Below, in pieces: positions 23,470 to 32,971 of a stretch of 64,000 nt of DNA. The stretch is taken from NCBI GenBank assembly GCA_016717205.1, contig JADKGC010000005.1, positions 496,001 through 560,000 on the forward strand. The letters run 5' to 3'. The position numbers and the translations under genes are program-made. The notes below the pieces were generated by a model, which worked only from the letters and a program-made list of their open reading frames with translations, did not search any database and was not told where the DNA came from. The stretch comes from Candidatus Flexifilum breve. GTDB lineage: Bacteria > Chloroflexota > Anaerolineae > Aggregatilineales > Phototrophicaceae. Position 1 is the first letter of the stretch. The number at the start of each line of letters is the position of its first letter.

Positions 23470-24573
23470 ATGACAAGTCTACCCACTGGAATCCCTATGG
23501 ATCGAATTGCTACCGCCAGCAACCTGCTGATCGATGCGCAGCCGGAAGGCTGGCGTTTGCTGTTGAATGGGTCAAGTGACCGCACGCTGCTCGAAGCCCG
23601 TCGTGGCGCACCGATCCGGTATGCGGAGATCTTTGGCACGCGGCGCAAACTGCCGCTGGAGGGTCACCTCCCCGTCGAAAGCATTGACCGGGTAGTGCTC
23701 GGCTGGTCGGTAAAAGATCAGGCGTGGCATCTCGGGTTCGTGCTGCTCCCGCCCATCGCGGACGAACGCGGCAGCCGCTGGTGCGAACTCGCGCACTGGA
23801 TCGACCCAACGCGGAAGGAGTTTCAGGCGACGGCGACGGCTGCTGGCGAGGCGCTCGGCGCGCAGATTGGCCGCCCGTTCGCGCTCATTCCGCCGGTCGC
23901 GGAAGCGGTGCCCATGCCCCCGCTCCCATTCCACTTCGATCTGTGGACGTTCCAGCAAAGCGCCGAAGGCCAATACGAATTCGTCCGCGCCGCTAAGTGG
24001 GCGCGCAGCAACTTGCTGCGCGCGGCGTGGTATCTGCTGTGGATGGTGGCCTTCCTCGTGCTGGCGGTCACCAGCGTGACCAGCGGCATCGCCTATCCGC
24101 GACCGGAACTGCTCGTCCCGGCGGGCTTTGTCTGCGCGGTCGTGCTGTTTGGCATGGCGGTCGGGTTGGTCGTCCGCACCCTGCTCCGCCCCAACCGCAT
24201 CGTCGTCGACAAGCAGGGCGTGCGCTGGCTGCGCGGACGGTCTGTGACCAAAACGATCCCCGTCGACACCGTGCAAAGCGTCTACGTATCGCATGTGGTG
24301 AGCGGTGCCAAACGCCGCAAGCGTCCGGATGGCGAAGTGAGCGCCGATCTGCGCGCGGTGCACTACGGCGAACTCAACCTCGATCTGCGCGACGAGCGCT
24401 TTCAGGTGGTGCTGACGCATGGCGCCAGTGAGGAACGGGTCAACGGCGAGGGTGAAGACAATGCGCTCGTCCCACTGAATCACGGCAACCGCCGCACACA
24501 ACTACAAGCGGCCGGTCTACTGATCGCCGATCTGTTCAACCTGCCCGCACATTACGATCAACGGCGGCGCTAA
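23470..24573 (+). CDS. Hypothetical membrane protein with two central helices
   Basis: The 367-residue protein has a soluble N-terminal domain (about 1-165), two membrane helices (AWYLLWMVAFLVLAVTSVTSG and VPAGFVCAVVLFGMAVGLVV, about 185-237) and a cytoplasmic C-terminal domain. That last part (IVVDKQGVRWLRGRSVTKTIPVDTVQSVYV) looks like a bacterial PH-type beta domain. Its N-terminal half contains a DRTLLEARRGAPIRYAE segment of unknown fold. A second possible ATG at 23497 has a better-spaced TGGA. The function is unknown. It is a single gene followed by a strong terminator. Confidence 0.72.
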   Translation: MTSLPTGIPMDRIATASNLLIDAQPEGWRLLLNGSSDRTLLEARRGAPIRYAEIFGTRRKLPLEGHLPVESIDRVVLGWSVKDQAWHLGFVLLPPIADERGSRWCELAHWIDPTRKEFQATATAAGEALGAQIGRPFALIPPVAEAVPMPPLPFHFDLWTFQQSAEGQYEFVRAAKWARSNLLRAAWYLLWMVAFLVLAVTSVTSGIAYPRPELLVPAGFVCAVVLFGMAVGLVVRTLLRPNRIVVDKQGVRWLRGRSVTKTIPVDTVQSVYVSHVVSGAKRRKRPDGEVSADLRAVHYGELNLDLRDERFQVVLTHGASEERVNGEGEDNALVPLNHGNRRTQLQAAGLLIADLFNLPAHYDQRRR

Positions 24574-24593
24574 CGCGGCATTTGAGCGTAGTT

Positions 24594-24619
24594 AAGGACG
24601 CCCCGGTGGCGTCCTTTTT
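24594..24619 (+). terminator. Rho-independent terminator
   Basis: AAGGACGCC pairs with GGCGTCCTT around CCGGT, followed by TTTG. Confidence 0.85.
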
Positions 24620-24626
24620 GTTTCTA

Positions 24627-24719
24627 AGGAGCCATTTGAAAATGTGTTGTTTTCGCTTCGGTAGGGGCAAGGCGTGCCTTGCCCCTACGAGAGAAATTGC
24701 GAATATTCAGATGGTCTCT
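24627..24719. mobile_element. 93-bp element with terminal inverted repeats, copy 2 (inverted)
   Basis: It is flanked by AGGAGCCATTTGAA and TTCAGATGGTCTCT, with a central 28-bp near-palindrome (24661-24688). Read on the other strand it matches the element at 373-466 over its full length. The rest of the gap to 24914 shows nothing further. Confidence 0.7.
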
Positions 24720-24914
24720 TAGGATTTCGTCCAATAAGAGCCTGCAAATCGATCCGTATCTGATCCTGCTGCTCATCCCTTGCCCCTCGTCTGTTTGATC
24801 CATAACGCACGTTAAGTAATGGAAAAGTCAATTAACGTTCGTGGATTCCCCTTGATTCGGTTTGAAAATGGGTATAGGCTCATGCGTACTGTTAAACTAT
24901 CCGATGAATAACAC

Positions 24915-25793
24915 ATGGCCAACGAACGACCCCTCATCCTTTTCACCAACGACGACGGTATTGAGTCGCCCGGTCTGTGGGCGGCAGTGGAAGCCTTCCA
25001 TGGTCTCGGCGAGCTGCTAGTCGCCGCGCCGAAGACGCAGCAGTCCGGCACCGGGCGCAGCATGCCGCTCGCCAGCGAAGGCCGCATCCATACGGAAGAA
25101 CGCGTTGTGCACGGCGAAAAACTGACGGTCTACGCCGTCGAAGGCACGCCCGCGCAGTCCGTGCAGCACGGCGTGATCGAACTCGCGCCGCGCCTGCCCT
25201 CGCTGATCGTGTCCGGCATCAACTATGGCGACAACACCGGCAACGGCGTGACCATCTCCGGCACGGTGGGCGCGTGTCTGGAAGGCGCGAGTTTCGGCAT
25301 TCCGTCGCTGGCGGTCTCGCAGCAGACGCACCATGACCTGCACCTCACCTACTCGACCGATGTCGATTTCAGAGCGGCGGCCTTTTTCGCGGCCAAGTTC
25401 GGTCAATGGCTGCTGAGCAACGCGCGCCCGGACGATGTCGATCTGCTCAAGCTGGATGTGCCCATCGGCGCGACGCCGGAAACGCCGTGGAAAGTCACGC
25501 GCCTCTCCCGCCGCCGCGTCTACTGGCCGACCCGCCCGGAGCGCGTCGCGTTGAGCGATGTGGGGCGCATGGGCTATCACCTCAACTCGGATCCGTCCGA
25601 AGCCGAACCCGACTCTGACGTGTATGTGCTGATGCACGAAAAGCAGGTGTCGATCACGCCGATGAGCCTCGACATGAGCTCGCGCACCGACCTGTACCGC
25701 CTGCGCCAGATCATCACGGGTGATGAAGCCTACCCGCAGACCGCGCCGAGCAAGAAGAAGCCGCTCAAGAAAGAGCCCGCCGCTGGCGATTAG
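24915..25793 (+). CDS. surE: 5'/3'-nucleotidase SurE
   Basis: SurE dephosphorylates nucleoside monophosphates in a metal-dependent way in the cytoplasm. The metal site is FTNDDGIESPG (residues 11-21). The conserved SGINYGDNTGNG, SGTVGACLEGASFGIPSLAVS and late Ser/Thr residues follow. At 292 residues it is longer than the usual 250-270 because of a Lys-rich C-terminal tail (KKKPLKKEPAAGD). The ribosome site before the ATG is weak. Its 3' end overlaps the convergent HIT gene by four bases. Confidence 0.95.
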   Translation: MANERPLILFTNDDGIESPGLWAAVEAFHGLGELLVAAPKTQQSGTGRSMPLASEGRIHTEERVVHGEKLTVYAVEGTPAQSVQHGVIELAPRLPSLIVSGINYGDNTGNGVTISGTVGACLEGASFGIPSLAVSQQTHHDLHLTYSTDVDFRAAAFFAAKFGQWLLSNARPDDVDLLKLDVPIGATPETPWKVTRLSRRRVYWPTRPERVALSDVGRMGYHLNSDPSEAEPDSDVYVLMHEKQVSITPMSLDMSSRTDLYRLRQIITGDEAYPQTAPSKKKPLKKEPAAGD

Positions 25794-26143
25794 TCGCTGA
25801 ACAGGTGGAAGTGCAATAGCGGCACGTCCTGATGCTCGCCACCGTTCGTGATCAACCGGTAGTTGACGATGTTCAATTCGCGGATCAGGCGCTGCGCGGT
25901 CGTGAACACTTCCACGACAAACTCCTGATCCTGCGGCGTGATGGCGAGCAGATCGGCAATCGAGCGCTTGGGCACGATCAGAATGTGCACACGATAGCTC
26001 GGTACGGGGTGGTGAAACGCGATCAGTTTCTCCGACTCGTACAGCCGGTCGACGGGGATGAGCCAACTCATATGGGCAAAACTCCAGCCGATGAAGAATC
26101 GGGCGATAGGCGAACGCGCCAGTCGAAATAAAAACCGTTTCAA
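25790..26143 (-). CDS. HIT-family protein with a modified histidine triad
   Basis: The HIT fold is seen as EKLIAFHHPVPSYRVHILIVPKRSI, followed by HQDVPLLHFHLF at the C-terminus. In nucleotide hydrolases/transferases of this family the triad is H-x-H-x-H; here the first His is Leu, while the central (nucleophilic) and last His remain. The TTG at 26143 was chosen because AAGGA lies ten bases upstream and the longer frame would enter the divergent gene. The product is 117 residues. Activity on a nucleotide substrate is likely but not certain given the altered triad. Confidence 0.8.
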   Translation of the reverse strand: MKRFLFRLARSPIARFFIGWSFAHMSWLIPVDRLYESEKLIAFHHPVPSYRVHILIVPKRSIADLLAITPQDQEFVVEVFTTAQRLIRELNIVNYRLITNGGEHQDVPLLHFHLFSD

Positions 26144-26159
26144 GATATGATCGTCCTTT

Positions 26160-27242
26160 ATGACGATGCGACGTGTACTCTTCATTGTACTCATCTTGCT
26201 TGCGTACCAGCTTACGGAGGCGCAGGCCTTTATTAATGTGACGGGGCGGCTGGATAACGGCACCCCGCGCTTGGTCTATCCGTTTGATGGCCTGCGCGGG
26301 GACGTGATCAGCGTGCGGCTGACTGTCACCAGCGGCAACCTCGACCCAATCCTCACCATTCTGGACAGCAATGGCACGGTGATCGCCACGCGCGATGATG
26401 TTCCCGGCGGCGGCGGGCGTGATCTCATCCTCGACTCGATTCGGATTAGCGCGAGCAGCCGCTACAGCGTGATCGTCAGCCGCTTTGGCGACAGTCTCGG
26501 CACGACCAGCGGGGAATTCACGCTCACCGTCGAGCGCATCGGCGTGAGTTCGGCGGCGGGCAGCGCGCTGCGCTATGGCGATTCGATCTACAACGAGGTT
26601 ACCAACGCCGACCCGATTGTCTACTACAGCTTCCGCGGGCGCGCGGGCGACGTGGTCAGCGTGCAGATGCGCCGTGCCACGGGCGATCTCGACTCGGCGC
26701 TGCAAATCCTCAACAGCCGCGGCGAAGTTCTCGCCGAAAACGACGACAGCCCCGGTTCGGTCGATGCCAGCATCACCGGGCTGATTCTGCGCGCCGACGA
26801 CATCTACGTGATCGTCGCCACGCGCTACGGACAAGCGTCCGGCACAAGCCGCGGCGCGTTCGTGCTCACGCTCGACGCCGAATCAGAAAGCGGGCTGGGC
26901 AGCCGCATCGACTTCCCGATCCCGATTACGCCGGGTACGCCCGCCACCGGGACGATCAGCCGCCAGTACTACCAGCGCTTCTATGCGTTCAGTGGGCGCG
27001 CCGGGCAGAGCGTAAGTATCCGCATGAGCCGCGCCAGCGACGATCTCGACACCTTCATCGCGCTGATCACGCCGGATGGACGCGAACTCGTCAGCGACGA
27101 CGACAGCGGCGGCGGGCAAAACTCGCTCATCGACAATTTCACCCTCCCCGGCGATGGTACCTATCTGGTCATCGCCACGCGCTTTCAGAGGCAGGGGGGC
27201 ACGACGACCGGGGACTTCACACTAGAAGTGACGCTGCGCTGA
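26160..27242 (+). CDS. Secreted protein with three PPC-like repeats
   Basis: A signal peptide (MTMRRVLFIVLILLAYQ, cleavage near TEAQA) is followed by three tandem beta-sandwich repeats of about 110 residues each. Each carries a Y-x-F-x-G-x-x-G-D/Q-x-V/S start and a D-L-D-x-x-I/L-x-I-L-x-x-x-G core (for example GNLDPILTILDSNG, GDLDSALQILNSRG, DDLDTFIALITPDG). This is the bacterial pre-peptidase C-terminal (PPC) type. Such domains usually accompany secreted enzymes, but no catalytic domain is present here, so it may bind or scaffold at the cell surface. Only 16 bases separate it from the divergent HIT gene. Confidence 0.83.
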   Translation: MTMRRVLFIVLILLAYQLTEAQAFINVTGRLDNGTPRLVYPFDGLRGDVISVRLTVTSGNLDPILTILDSNGTVIATRDDVPGGGGRDLILDSIRISASSRYSVIVSRFGDSLGTTSGEFTLTVERIGVSSAAGSALRYGDSIYNEVTNADPIVYYSFRGRAGDVVSVQMRRATGDLDSALQILNSRGEVLAENDDSPGSVDASITGLILRADDIYVIVATRYGQASGTSRGAFVLTLDAESESGLGSRIDFPIPITPGTPATGTISRQYYQRFYAFSGRAGQSVSIRMSRASDDLDTFIALITPDGRELVSDDDSGGGQNSLIDNFTLPGDGTYLVIATRFQRQGGTTTGDFTLEVTLR

Positions 27243-27289
27243 TCAATTTCACTCCGGCGCATCGCTGTTGGAGGGGATTTTCCGGCAGT

Positions 27290-28270
27290 TTATGGGTTAA
27301 GCAGTTCGGCGAGGAAGGCGGCGGCGCGCTGGCGGTGCGCCTCTGCGCCCGCCGCCGTCAGCATTTCGACGGCTTTCTCGGTGCAGCGGCGCGCCCAGGT
27401 GAGCAGACCTTTGTCGCGATACAGCACGGCTTCGCGCAGGAACCCCTGCGTCGCCAAGCGCCACAGGAGCGGCGCCCGCGCGATGATCATGGGATCAATG
27501 GCCTGTTCCAGCCGCCGCCAATCCGCTTCCGCGTCATGACCGCTCGCCGAAAAGGCGCTCACGCGCAGCAGGGCGAGATACGCAGCGTTGGTGTGCAGCG
27601 GGTAAACCTGCCGCACGGTGATGCCGAGCATCAGATTAGCATGGCCGCGCGCATGGCTGAACTCCTGACGCTCAATGTGCACACTCGTCATCGCATCCCG
27701 CGCCATGCTCATCATTTCGACGCGGCGCACGGGTTGAATGCTCAGCACTTCTGGCGTTTCCGAGCGGTCGATGAGCGCGCGCGCGTAGCTTTCAGCCGCC
27801 GGATAATCATACAAATCGGCGGTGGTGATGGCGAGGTAGGCATAGGTAAGATACAGACGCGCGCTGTTTTCCGGATTGACCGAAGCCGCCTTGAGCCGGG
27901 GCAAAAATCCTTCGAGGAGCGCCCGCGCCGCTGACAGTTCGCGCTGCATCAACCGGGTAACACCTTGATTGAGCTGGAAGGTCAGCCAGCGTGCCTCGTT
28001 AGCGTAGGCCGTCGCGCGTTCAACGCCCGCGGTGAATTCTTGATAGGCGCGTTCCAGTTCGCCGAAGACGAGGTAGGTCAGCCCGTAGTTGTTGAGCGCG
28101 TAGAGTTCGAGATCGGCATCCCCGATATCGCGCGCCTGGTCACGGATTGCGGCCAGTAAGTCGCGGTCACGCTCTAGGTTGACTGTGTTCATCGTCAGGA
28201 TGCGGAAACGAATTTCTTCAAGATGCTGCCGGAGGATAGTGCTCTGGTAGTTGGGAGCGGCACCGCTCAT
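27290..28270 (-). CDS. TPR-type helical repeat protein
   Basis: The 326-residue cytoplasmic protein consists of helical hairpins resembling tetratricopeptide repeats: LELYALNNYGLTYLVFGELERAYQEF, WLTFQLNQGVTRLMQRELSAARALLEG, RLYLTYAYLAITTADLYDYPAAESYA and similar. There is no catalytic or DNA-binding domain. It most likely mediates protein contacts; the partner is unknown. No clear ribosome site precedes the ATG. It stands alone, convergent with the PPC-repeat gene. Confidence 0.75.
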   Translation of the reverse strand: MSGAAPNYQSTILRQHLEEIRFRILTMNTVNLERDRDLLAAIRDQARDIGDADLELYALNNYGLTYLVFGELERAYQEFTAGVERATAYANEARWLTFQLNQGVTRLMQRELSAARALLEGFLPRLKAASVNPENSARLYLTYAYLAITTADLYDYPAAESYARALIDRSETPEVLSIQPVRRVEMMSMARDAMTSVHIERQEFSHARGHANLMLGITVRQVYPLHTNAAYLALLRVSAFSASGHDAEADWRRLEQAIDPMIIARAPLLWRLATQGFLREAVLYRDKGLLTWARRCTEKAVEMLTAAGAEAHRQRAAAFLAELLNP

Positions 28271-28455
28271 AGTAAGACCACAATTGTGAGAAAACTCATA
28301 GTAACACCATAGATTTTACGCTCTGCGCTGTACCCGCGCTACCGACCTGTCCGCTGTCCGCCATGCATCTATATGAGGAAAAAGTCACATTTTAGCCTGT
28401 GCTGAGCCGATTTGGTGTGGCATCCCGATGAAGTCAAATCCCGCGCAGTGCACAG

Positions 28456-28483
28456 AAAAGCCCTTCTCCAAAGGAAAAGGGCT
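28456..28483 (-). terminator. Terminator of the amino-acid transporter operon
   Basis: On the minus strand AGCCCTT and AAGGGCT form a stem with an 11-base loop, followed by TTTT. It lies 40 bases past the ATPase gene. Confidence 0.75.
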
Positions 28484-28522
28484 GCCACACGCCGAACAAT
28501 CAATGCGCAATTGGCCGGTGCT

Positions 28523-29278
28523 CTACAAAATCTGCGAGAGGAACAGTTTGGTGCGCGGGTGCTGCGGATTCACGAAGAAGTGCTCCGGCGTACCCGTTTC
28601 GACAATTCGTCCCTGATCAAAGAACAGCACGCGATCGGCAACTTCCCGCGCGAAGCCCATTTCGTGGGTCACACACAGCATGGTCATGCCGCTCAACGCC
28701 AGTTCCTTCATCACGTCCAGCACCTCTTTGATCATTTCCGGGTCGAGCGCCGAGGTCGGCTCGTCAAACAGCATGATCTTCGGTTCCATCGCCAGCGCCC
28801 GCGCGATGGCGACGCGCTGCTGCTGCCCACCGGAAAGCTGACCGGGGTACTTCTCCGCCTGTTCGGGAATGCCAACGCGGGTGAGGAGTTCGCGCGCTTT
28901 GGCTTCCGCCTTGTCGCGCGACCAGCGGCGCACCTGAATCGGCGCGAGCGTGATATTTTGCAGGACGGTCAAATGCGGGAACAGGTTGAACTGCTGGAAC
29001 ACCATGCCGATTTCGCGGCGAATGGCGGCGATATTGCGCACATCGTGGCTCAACTCGATGTTGTCCACGACGATTTTGCCTTCCTGATGTTCCTCAAGGC
29101 GGTTGATGCAGCGGATAAAAGTCGATTTACCGCTGCCGGACGGCCCAATGATGACGACCACCTCTTGCGGTAGAACGTCCACGTTCACATCGCGCAGCAC
29201 GTGGAATTCGCCAAACCATTTGTTGACGCCTTCGCACTTGATGATCGGGTCGCGGACGACGGTTGCTTCCTCGGTCAT
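28523..29278 (-). CDS. aapP: Amino-acid ABC transporter ATP-binding protein
   Basis: This 251-residue subunit drives polar amino-acid import from the cytoplasmic side. Walker A is GPSGSGKST, the signature is LSGGQQQR, and Walker B is IMLFDEPTSALDPE, with the H-loop in CVTHEMG. It is closest in type to GlnQ/AapP/BztD. It follows the second permease by five bases and is the last gene of a four-gene operon (binding protein, two permeases, ATPase), with a terminator downstream. Confidence 0.93.
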   Translation of the reverse strand: MTEEATVVRDPIIKCEGVNKWFGEFHVLRDVNVDVLPQEVVVIIGPSGSGKSTFIRCINRLEEHQEGKIVVDNIELSHDVRNIAAIRREIGMVFQQFNLFPHLTVLQNITLAPIQVRRWSRDKAEAKARELLTRVGIPEQAEKYPGQLSGGQQQRVAIARALAMEPKIMLFDEPTSALDPEMIKEVLDVMKELALSGMTMLCVTHEMGFAREVADRVLFFDQGRIVETGTPEHFFVNPQHPRTKLFLSQIL

Positions 29279-29283
29279 GAGAC

Positions 29284-31353
29284 TTATACCCTTCTCGCTG
29301 CGCCGGAACCGCTGGCTTCGAGGCGGCGGCTTAAGGCGGCCATGATGTAGCAGAACGCAAAGTAGATGATGGAAATGAAGATGTAGACTTCGCGGCGCAA
29401 ACCGAGGAATTCGGTCTGCGCGACGGTGGCCTGCGAGATGCCCGCGAGATCGACGAGGCCGACGATAGCCACCAGCGATGTATCTTTGAAGAGCGAGATG
29501 AACTGCCCGACCAGCGCCGGGATCACCAGGCGCAGCGCCTGCGGCAGCGTGACGAACAGCGTCACCTGCCAGCCCGCCAGGCCGAGTGCTTTCGCCGCCT
29601 CTTCCTGTCCGGGCGGGATAGCCTGCAAGCCGCCGCGCACGTTCTCCGCGAGGTAGGCCGCGCTGAACAGCGTAATGCCGACCATCGCGCGGAAAACGTT
29701 ATCGACATTCGCTAGGTCTTGATTAACGAGCGGCACGAGCAATTGCGCCATGAACAGCACCGTGATCAGCGGGACGCCGCGCACAAACTCGATGTAGAGG
29801 GTGCAGGCGGTACGAACGACGGGCAGTTTGCTGCGCCGACCGAGCGCCAGCAGCACGCCGAGTGGGAACGACGCGATGATGCCGACCATCGAGAGCATAA
29901 CGGTGAGCAGCAGACCGCCCCAGCGCCGCGTATCGGTCAGCGGCAAAATCGGATTGAGGCCGTAGGTCAGCACGAACATGAGCACGGGGAGCGCCAGCAG
30001 CAGCCACCACGCGATGCGCTGCGCGACGGCGCGCGAACTGCGCTGTTTGGCGCTGGCAGGGGCGAAGCGGTTGATCAGGCCGAGGCCGATGTAGCCAACT
30101 GCCCCGGCGATCACAATCCACAGCAGTGCCTCGTTGATCAGGTCGAGGAAGGGGCCGAGGTACAGCACCAGATAATCGTTGAAGGTGCGGTCACCGCGAT
30201 ACTGATTGTCGATGATGATCATCATCGGCACATCGCGCCCCTCGATTTGCGGGCGGATTTCCTCGGTAATGAAACCGTCGGTCATGCGGACGTACTGCTG
30301 ATAGCGCCCGGCGGAATTGATCACGTTGCCCGCTTCATCCAGCTCTTCCAAGCGCGAAAAATCGCGCTGGAGATGCGGGTAAATGCCGTGTGTTTCCAGC
30401 AGACCCATGCCATCGCCCGTCGTTTCGAGGATGTACCAACCGCTGTCGGGCAGCGTCACCGTCGCCGCGGTGCCGTCCGGCGCAAGTTCGCCTTCGAGGA
30501 TTGGTTCGAAGGTCGTGCCCCGCAGCACCCGGTAGCTGATCGGCGTCTGGTTGAGCGCCAGTGTTTCGGCAATCGGCTCCGGGACGACAAGCCGTCCCAG
30601 TTCGGTTTCCAGCGCCGCCCGCTGATTAGCGGTGAGCGTGCGGAAGTTCGGCGTGTCTTCGGCCAACTGCGCATTAATCACGGCGATGCGATCAATGTTG
30701 GTCAGCCGATTTTCAGCCGAGGCGCGCAGCAGGTTCGCCGCCACATCGCCGAAGCTGTGCAGCGTGCGCAGCGCTTCATCGCTGGTCGTCAGGTCGGTCG
30801 CCAGCCGCAGCGATACGGTTTCGCCCGCCTGCCCGATGAAACCGACGTTGGGGAGCGGCGTTTCGGTTGACGAACCGGATTGCAGTTCGGTCGAGCCCGC
30901 GGTGAGGTAGGTCGGCGGCACTACGCCGACCGCGCGAATCGCAACCGGAATGACGAACGCGAGTGCCACGATCACCACGATGATGAGCGCGAAGAAGCGC
31001 GTGATGCGCCCCCACGCGGCTAACGCCGCGCCAATCGTGAAGGCGATCAGCAGCATGGTGAGCTGCACACGCCATTCCGCGTCGGCTTGATAGCGCCCGA
31101 GCATGAACTGGCGCATATTGAAAATCACCGCGTACCAGTTGGCCTGTGTGATCACCCAGTTGATGAACGAGACGATCACCGCGACAATCAGCGCGCCGAC
31201 GAGCACCGTCAGCACAGAATTCATCACAGAGCTGAACAGGTTGTTGCGCAGCCACGCCAGCGGCCCGGCGGTCAGCATGGGCGGCGGTTTGATCGGCGGC
31301 TCCTGATAGAGCACCACCGTTTGCGTAATGCGGGGGTCAGTCGTCGTCGCCAT
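29284..31353 (-). CDS. aapM: Amino-acid ABC permease (AapM-like) with a large extracytoplasmic insert
   Basis: GAGGTAACCCG precedes the ATG. AapM/BztC-type permeases usually have about 380-430 residues; this one has 689. Three N-terminal helices (about 41-68, 98-113, 119-140) are followed by roughly 260 extracytoplasmic residues (142-403), which include the beta-rich SYRVLRGTTFEPILEGELAP and a helical DEALRTLHSFGDVAANLLRA segment. The His/Glu/Gln/Arg/opine-type permease core then follows, with ENVRGGLQAIPPGQEEAAKALGL as the ATPase-docking loop. The insert may contact the binding protein or sense ligand. It starts four bases after AapQ. Confidence 0.88.
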   Translation of the reverse strand: MATTTDPRITQTVVLYQEPPIKPPPMLTAGPLAWLRNNLFSSVMNSVLTVLVGALIVAVIVSFINWVITQANWYAVIFNMRQFMLGRYQADAEWRVQLTMLLIAFTIGAALAAWGRITRFFALIIVVIVALAFVIPVAIRAVGVVPPTYLTAGSTELQSGSSTETPLPNVGFIGQAGETVSLRLATDLTTSDEALRTLHSFGDVAANLLRASAENRLTNIDRIAVINAQLAEDTPNFRTLTANQRAALETELGRLVVPEPIAETLALNQTPISYRVLRGTTFEPILEGELAPDGTAATVTLPDSGWYILETTGDGMGLLETHGIYPHLQRDFSRLEELDEAGNVINSAGRYQQYVRMTDGFITEEIRPQIEGRDVPMMIIIDNQYRGDRTFNDYLVLYLGPFLDLINEALLWIVIAGAVGYIGLGLINRFAPASAKQRSSRAVAQRIAWWLLLALPVLMFVLTYGLNPILPLTDTRRWGGLLLTVMLSMVGIIASFPLGVLLALGRRSKLPVVRTACTLYIEFVRGVPLITVLFMAQLLVPLVNQDLANVDNVFRAMVGITLFSAAYLAENVRGGLQAIPPGQEEAAKALGLAGWQVTLFVTLPQALRLVIPALVGQFISLFKDTSLVAIVGLVDLAGISQATVAQTEFLGLRREVYIFISIIYFAFCYIMAALSRRLEASGSGAARRV

Positions 31354-31357
31354 CGGG

Positions 31358-32857
31358 TTACCTCGTCACAATCTGGAAACGACGGTTGGCGCGTTCCGCC
31401 AGCGCCGCAATCGTCAAGCTGATCAACAAGTAGGTGATCATCACCATGACCATGCCCGTCACCGACTGTCCGGATTGATTCATGATAGTCGTGGTGATCT
31501 GGAACAGGTCAGCATAGGCGACGGCGATGGCGAGGCTGGAGTTCTTCGCGAGATTGAGGTACTGGTTGCCAAGCGGCGGAATGATCACACGCAGGGCTTG
31601 CGGCAAAATCACGAGCCGCAGCACATCACCCCCGCTCAACCCGAGCGCGCGCGCCGCTTCGACCTGCCCGGGCGGCACGGCGAGGATGCCCGCGCGCACG
31701 ATTTCGGCGATGAAGACCGCCGTGTAGATCGTCAGCGCGAGGAACAGCGCCGTGTATTCCGGCAGAATTTGCAGCCCCTGCGTGAAGCGGAAGTTGTTCT
31801 TTTGCGGCAGCTTGAGCAGCAGCGGCGTCCCGGCGTAGACCGCCTCTTCTTCCGCCGTGATCAGGCCGTCGGCCTGCGCCTGTTCGATGGGGACAATCGT
31901 CGTCTGTCCGTCCGCGTTGGTGACGGTGACGGTCGTCGCGGCGGGTTCACTGCTCACGATCAACCACCCGACGACGGTCAGCGCCACAATCGCGATCACC
32001 GCGTAGAGCAGGCGGGGATACGCGCGTCCGGTCGCTTCTTTGAGGCGTCCGAGGTACACCCACATGATGAAGGCCAGCACCACGCCAATCGTAATGAACG
32101 CCGCCCAGTCGGCGAAGCGCGCGGTGGGCAGCAGTTCGGGGAAAGCCAGACCACGAATATTCAGATAGATCCACGGTTGAATTTCAAAGCGGAACGCCGC
32201 ATTCCACACCAACCCGAAGCGCGCGCCGATCTCCGCGAGGATGATCACCGCGCCCGCCGCCCACCAGATCGGGCGGCGCAGATGACTGCGCTGCGGCGGC
32301 AAGTTGCGCGTATAGTTCCACACGGCATACGCGCCGATCAGGTAGACGATCCAGCGCAGTGGGATACTCCCGTAGCCTTCCGGCGGCAGTGAGATGCTCT
32401 GCTGGAAAGCAGGCAAACTGAGCATGACCACGAAGTACCACACAAAGAGCTGAATCAACAACGGGGTATTGCGCAGCACTTCGACGATGGTTTTGGAGCT
32501 GTTGCGCAGCAGCCAGTTGCGGCTGAGCAGAAAAATGCCGAGGAAAATGCCGATCACGGTGGAGACAACCAACCCGGCGATCACCACGCGCAGCGTGTTG
32601 ATGAAACCGATGGTATAGGCGTCCCAGTAGCTGCGGTCGGATGAATACCAGGCGGGCGCTTCGCCGATGTCGAACCCGGCGCGATCCTGTAAGAAGCGTA
32701 AGTTAGGCGTAATATTTTTGTCGGCGAGCGCGGTAAAAATACTGGTCATTAAACCGTAGAGCGCCGCAATAATGACGATGGCAAAAATGATCTGCCCGAT
32801 GATGGACAAAACACGGGTGTCGCGGAGGATGTTGCTAGGGGATCGGGATACTGCCAT
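31358..32857 (-). CDS. aapQ: Amino-acid ABC permease (AapQ-like)
   Basis: The start chosen is ATG 32857 (MAVSRSPSN), with GGAG upstream; ATG 32875 is also possible. The 499-residue inner-membrane protein has about eight helices. The N-terminal extracytoplasmic stretch with SSDRSYWDAYTIGFINTLRVV is typical of AapQ/BztB. The docking loop AEIVRAGILAVPPGQVEAARALGL is intact. A central insert of about 70 residues (SEPAATTVTVTNADG to KLPQKNNFRF) is extracytoplasmic. It pairs with AapM to form the channel. Confidence 0.9.
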   Translation of the reverse strand: MAVSRSPSNILRDTRVLSIIGQIIFAIVIIAALYGLMTSIFTALADKNITPNLRFLQDRAGFDIGEAPAWYSSDRSYWDAYTIGFINTLRVVIAGLVVSTVIGIFLGIFLLSRNWLLRNSSKTIVEVLRNTPLLIQLFVWYFVVMLSLPAFQQSISLPPEGYGSIPLRWIVYLIGAYAVWNYTRNLPPQRSHLRRPIWWAAGAVIILAEIGARFGLVWNAAFRFEIQPWIYLNIRGLAFPELLPTARFADWAAFITIGVVLAFIMWVYLGRLKEATGRAYPRLLYAVIAIVALTVVGWLIVSSEPAATTVTVTNADGQTTIVPIEQAQADGLITAEEEAVYAGTPLLLKLPQKNNFRFTQGLQILPEYTALFLALTIYTAVFIAEIVRAGILAVPPGQVEAARALGLSGGDVLRLVILPQALRVIIPPLGNQYLNLAKNSSLAIAVAYADLFQITTTIMNQSGQSVTGMVMVMITYLLISLTIAALAERANRRFQIVTR

Positions 32858-32971
32858 CGGTGTGCCGCTCTCCATGAACCAAGATAGCGTGGCTGTTTTA
32901 CGGGTCAGGGCATAGCGTCGCCATGCCCTGACCAAACAGATTACCTATGATCGTGGTGGGGCAGATTTCTA

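Noticed and set aside
25017..26834. A 605-codon minus-strand frame spanning surE, the HIT gene and the PPC gene
   Set aside because: It crosses three well-supported genes, including one on the same strand in another frame, and its composition (Arg/Ala/His-rich) is typical of antisense frames.
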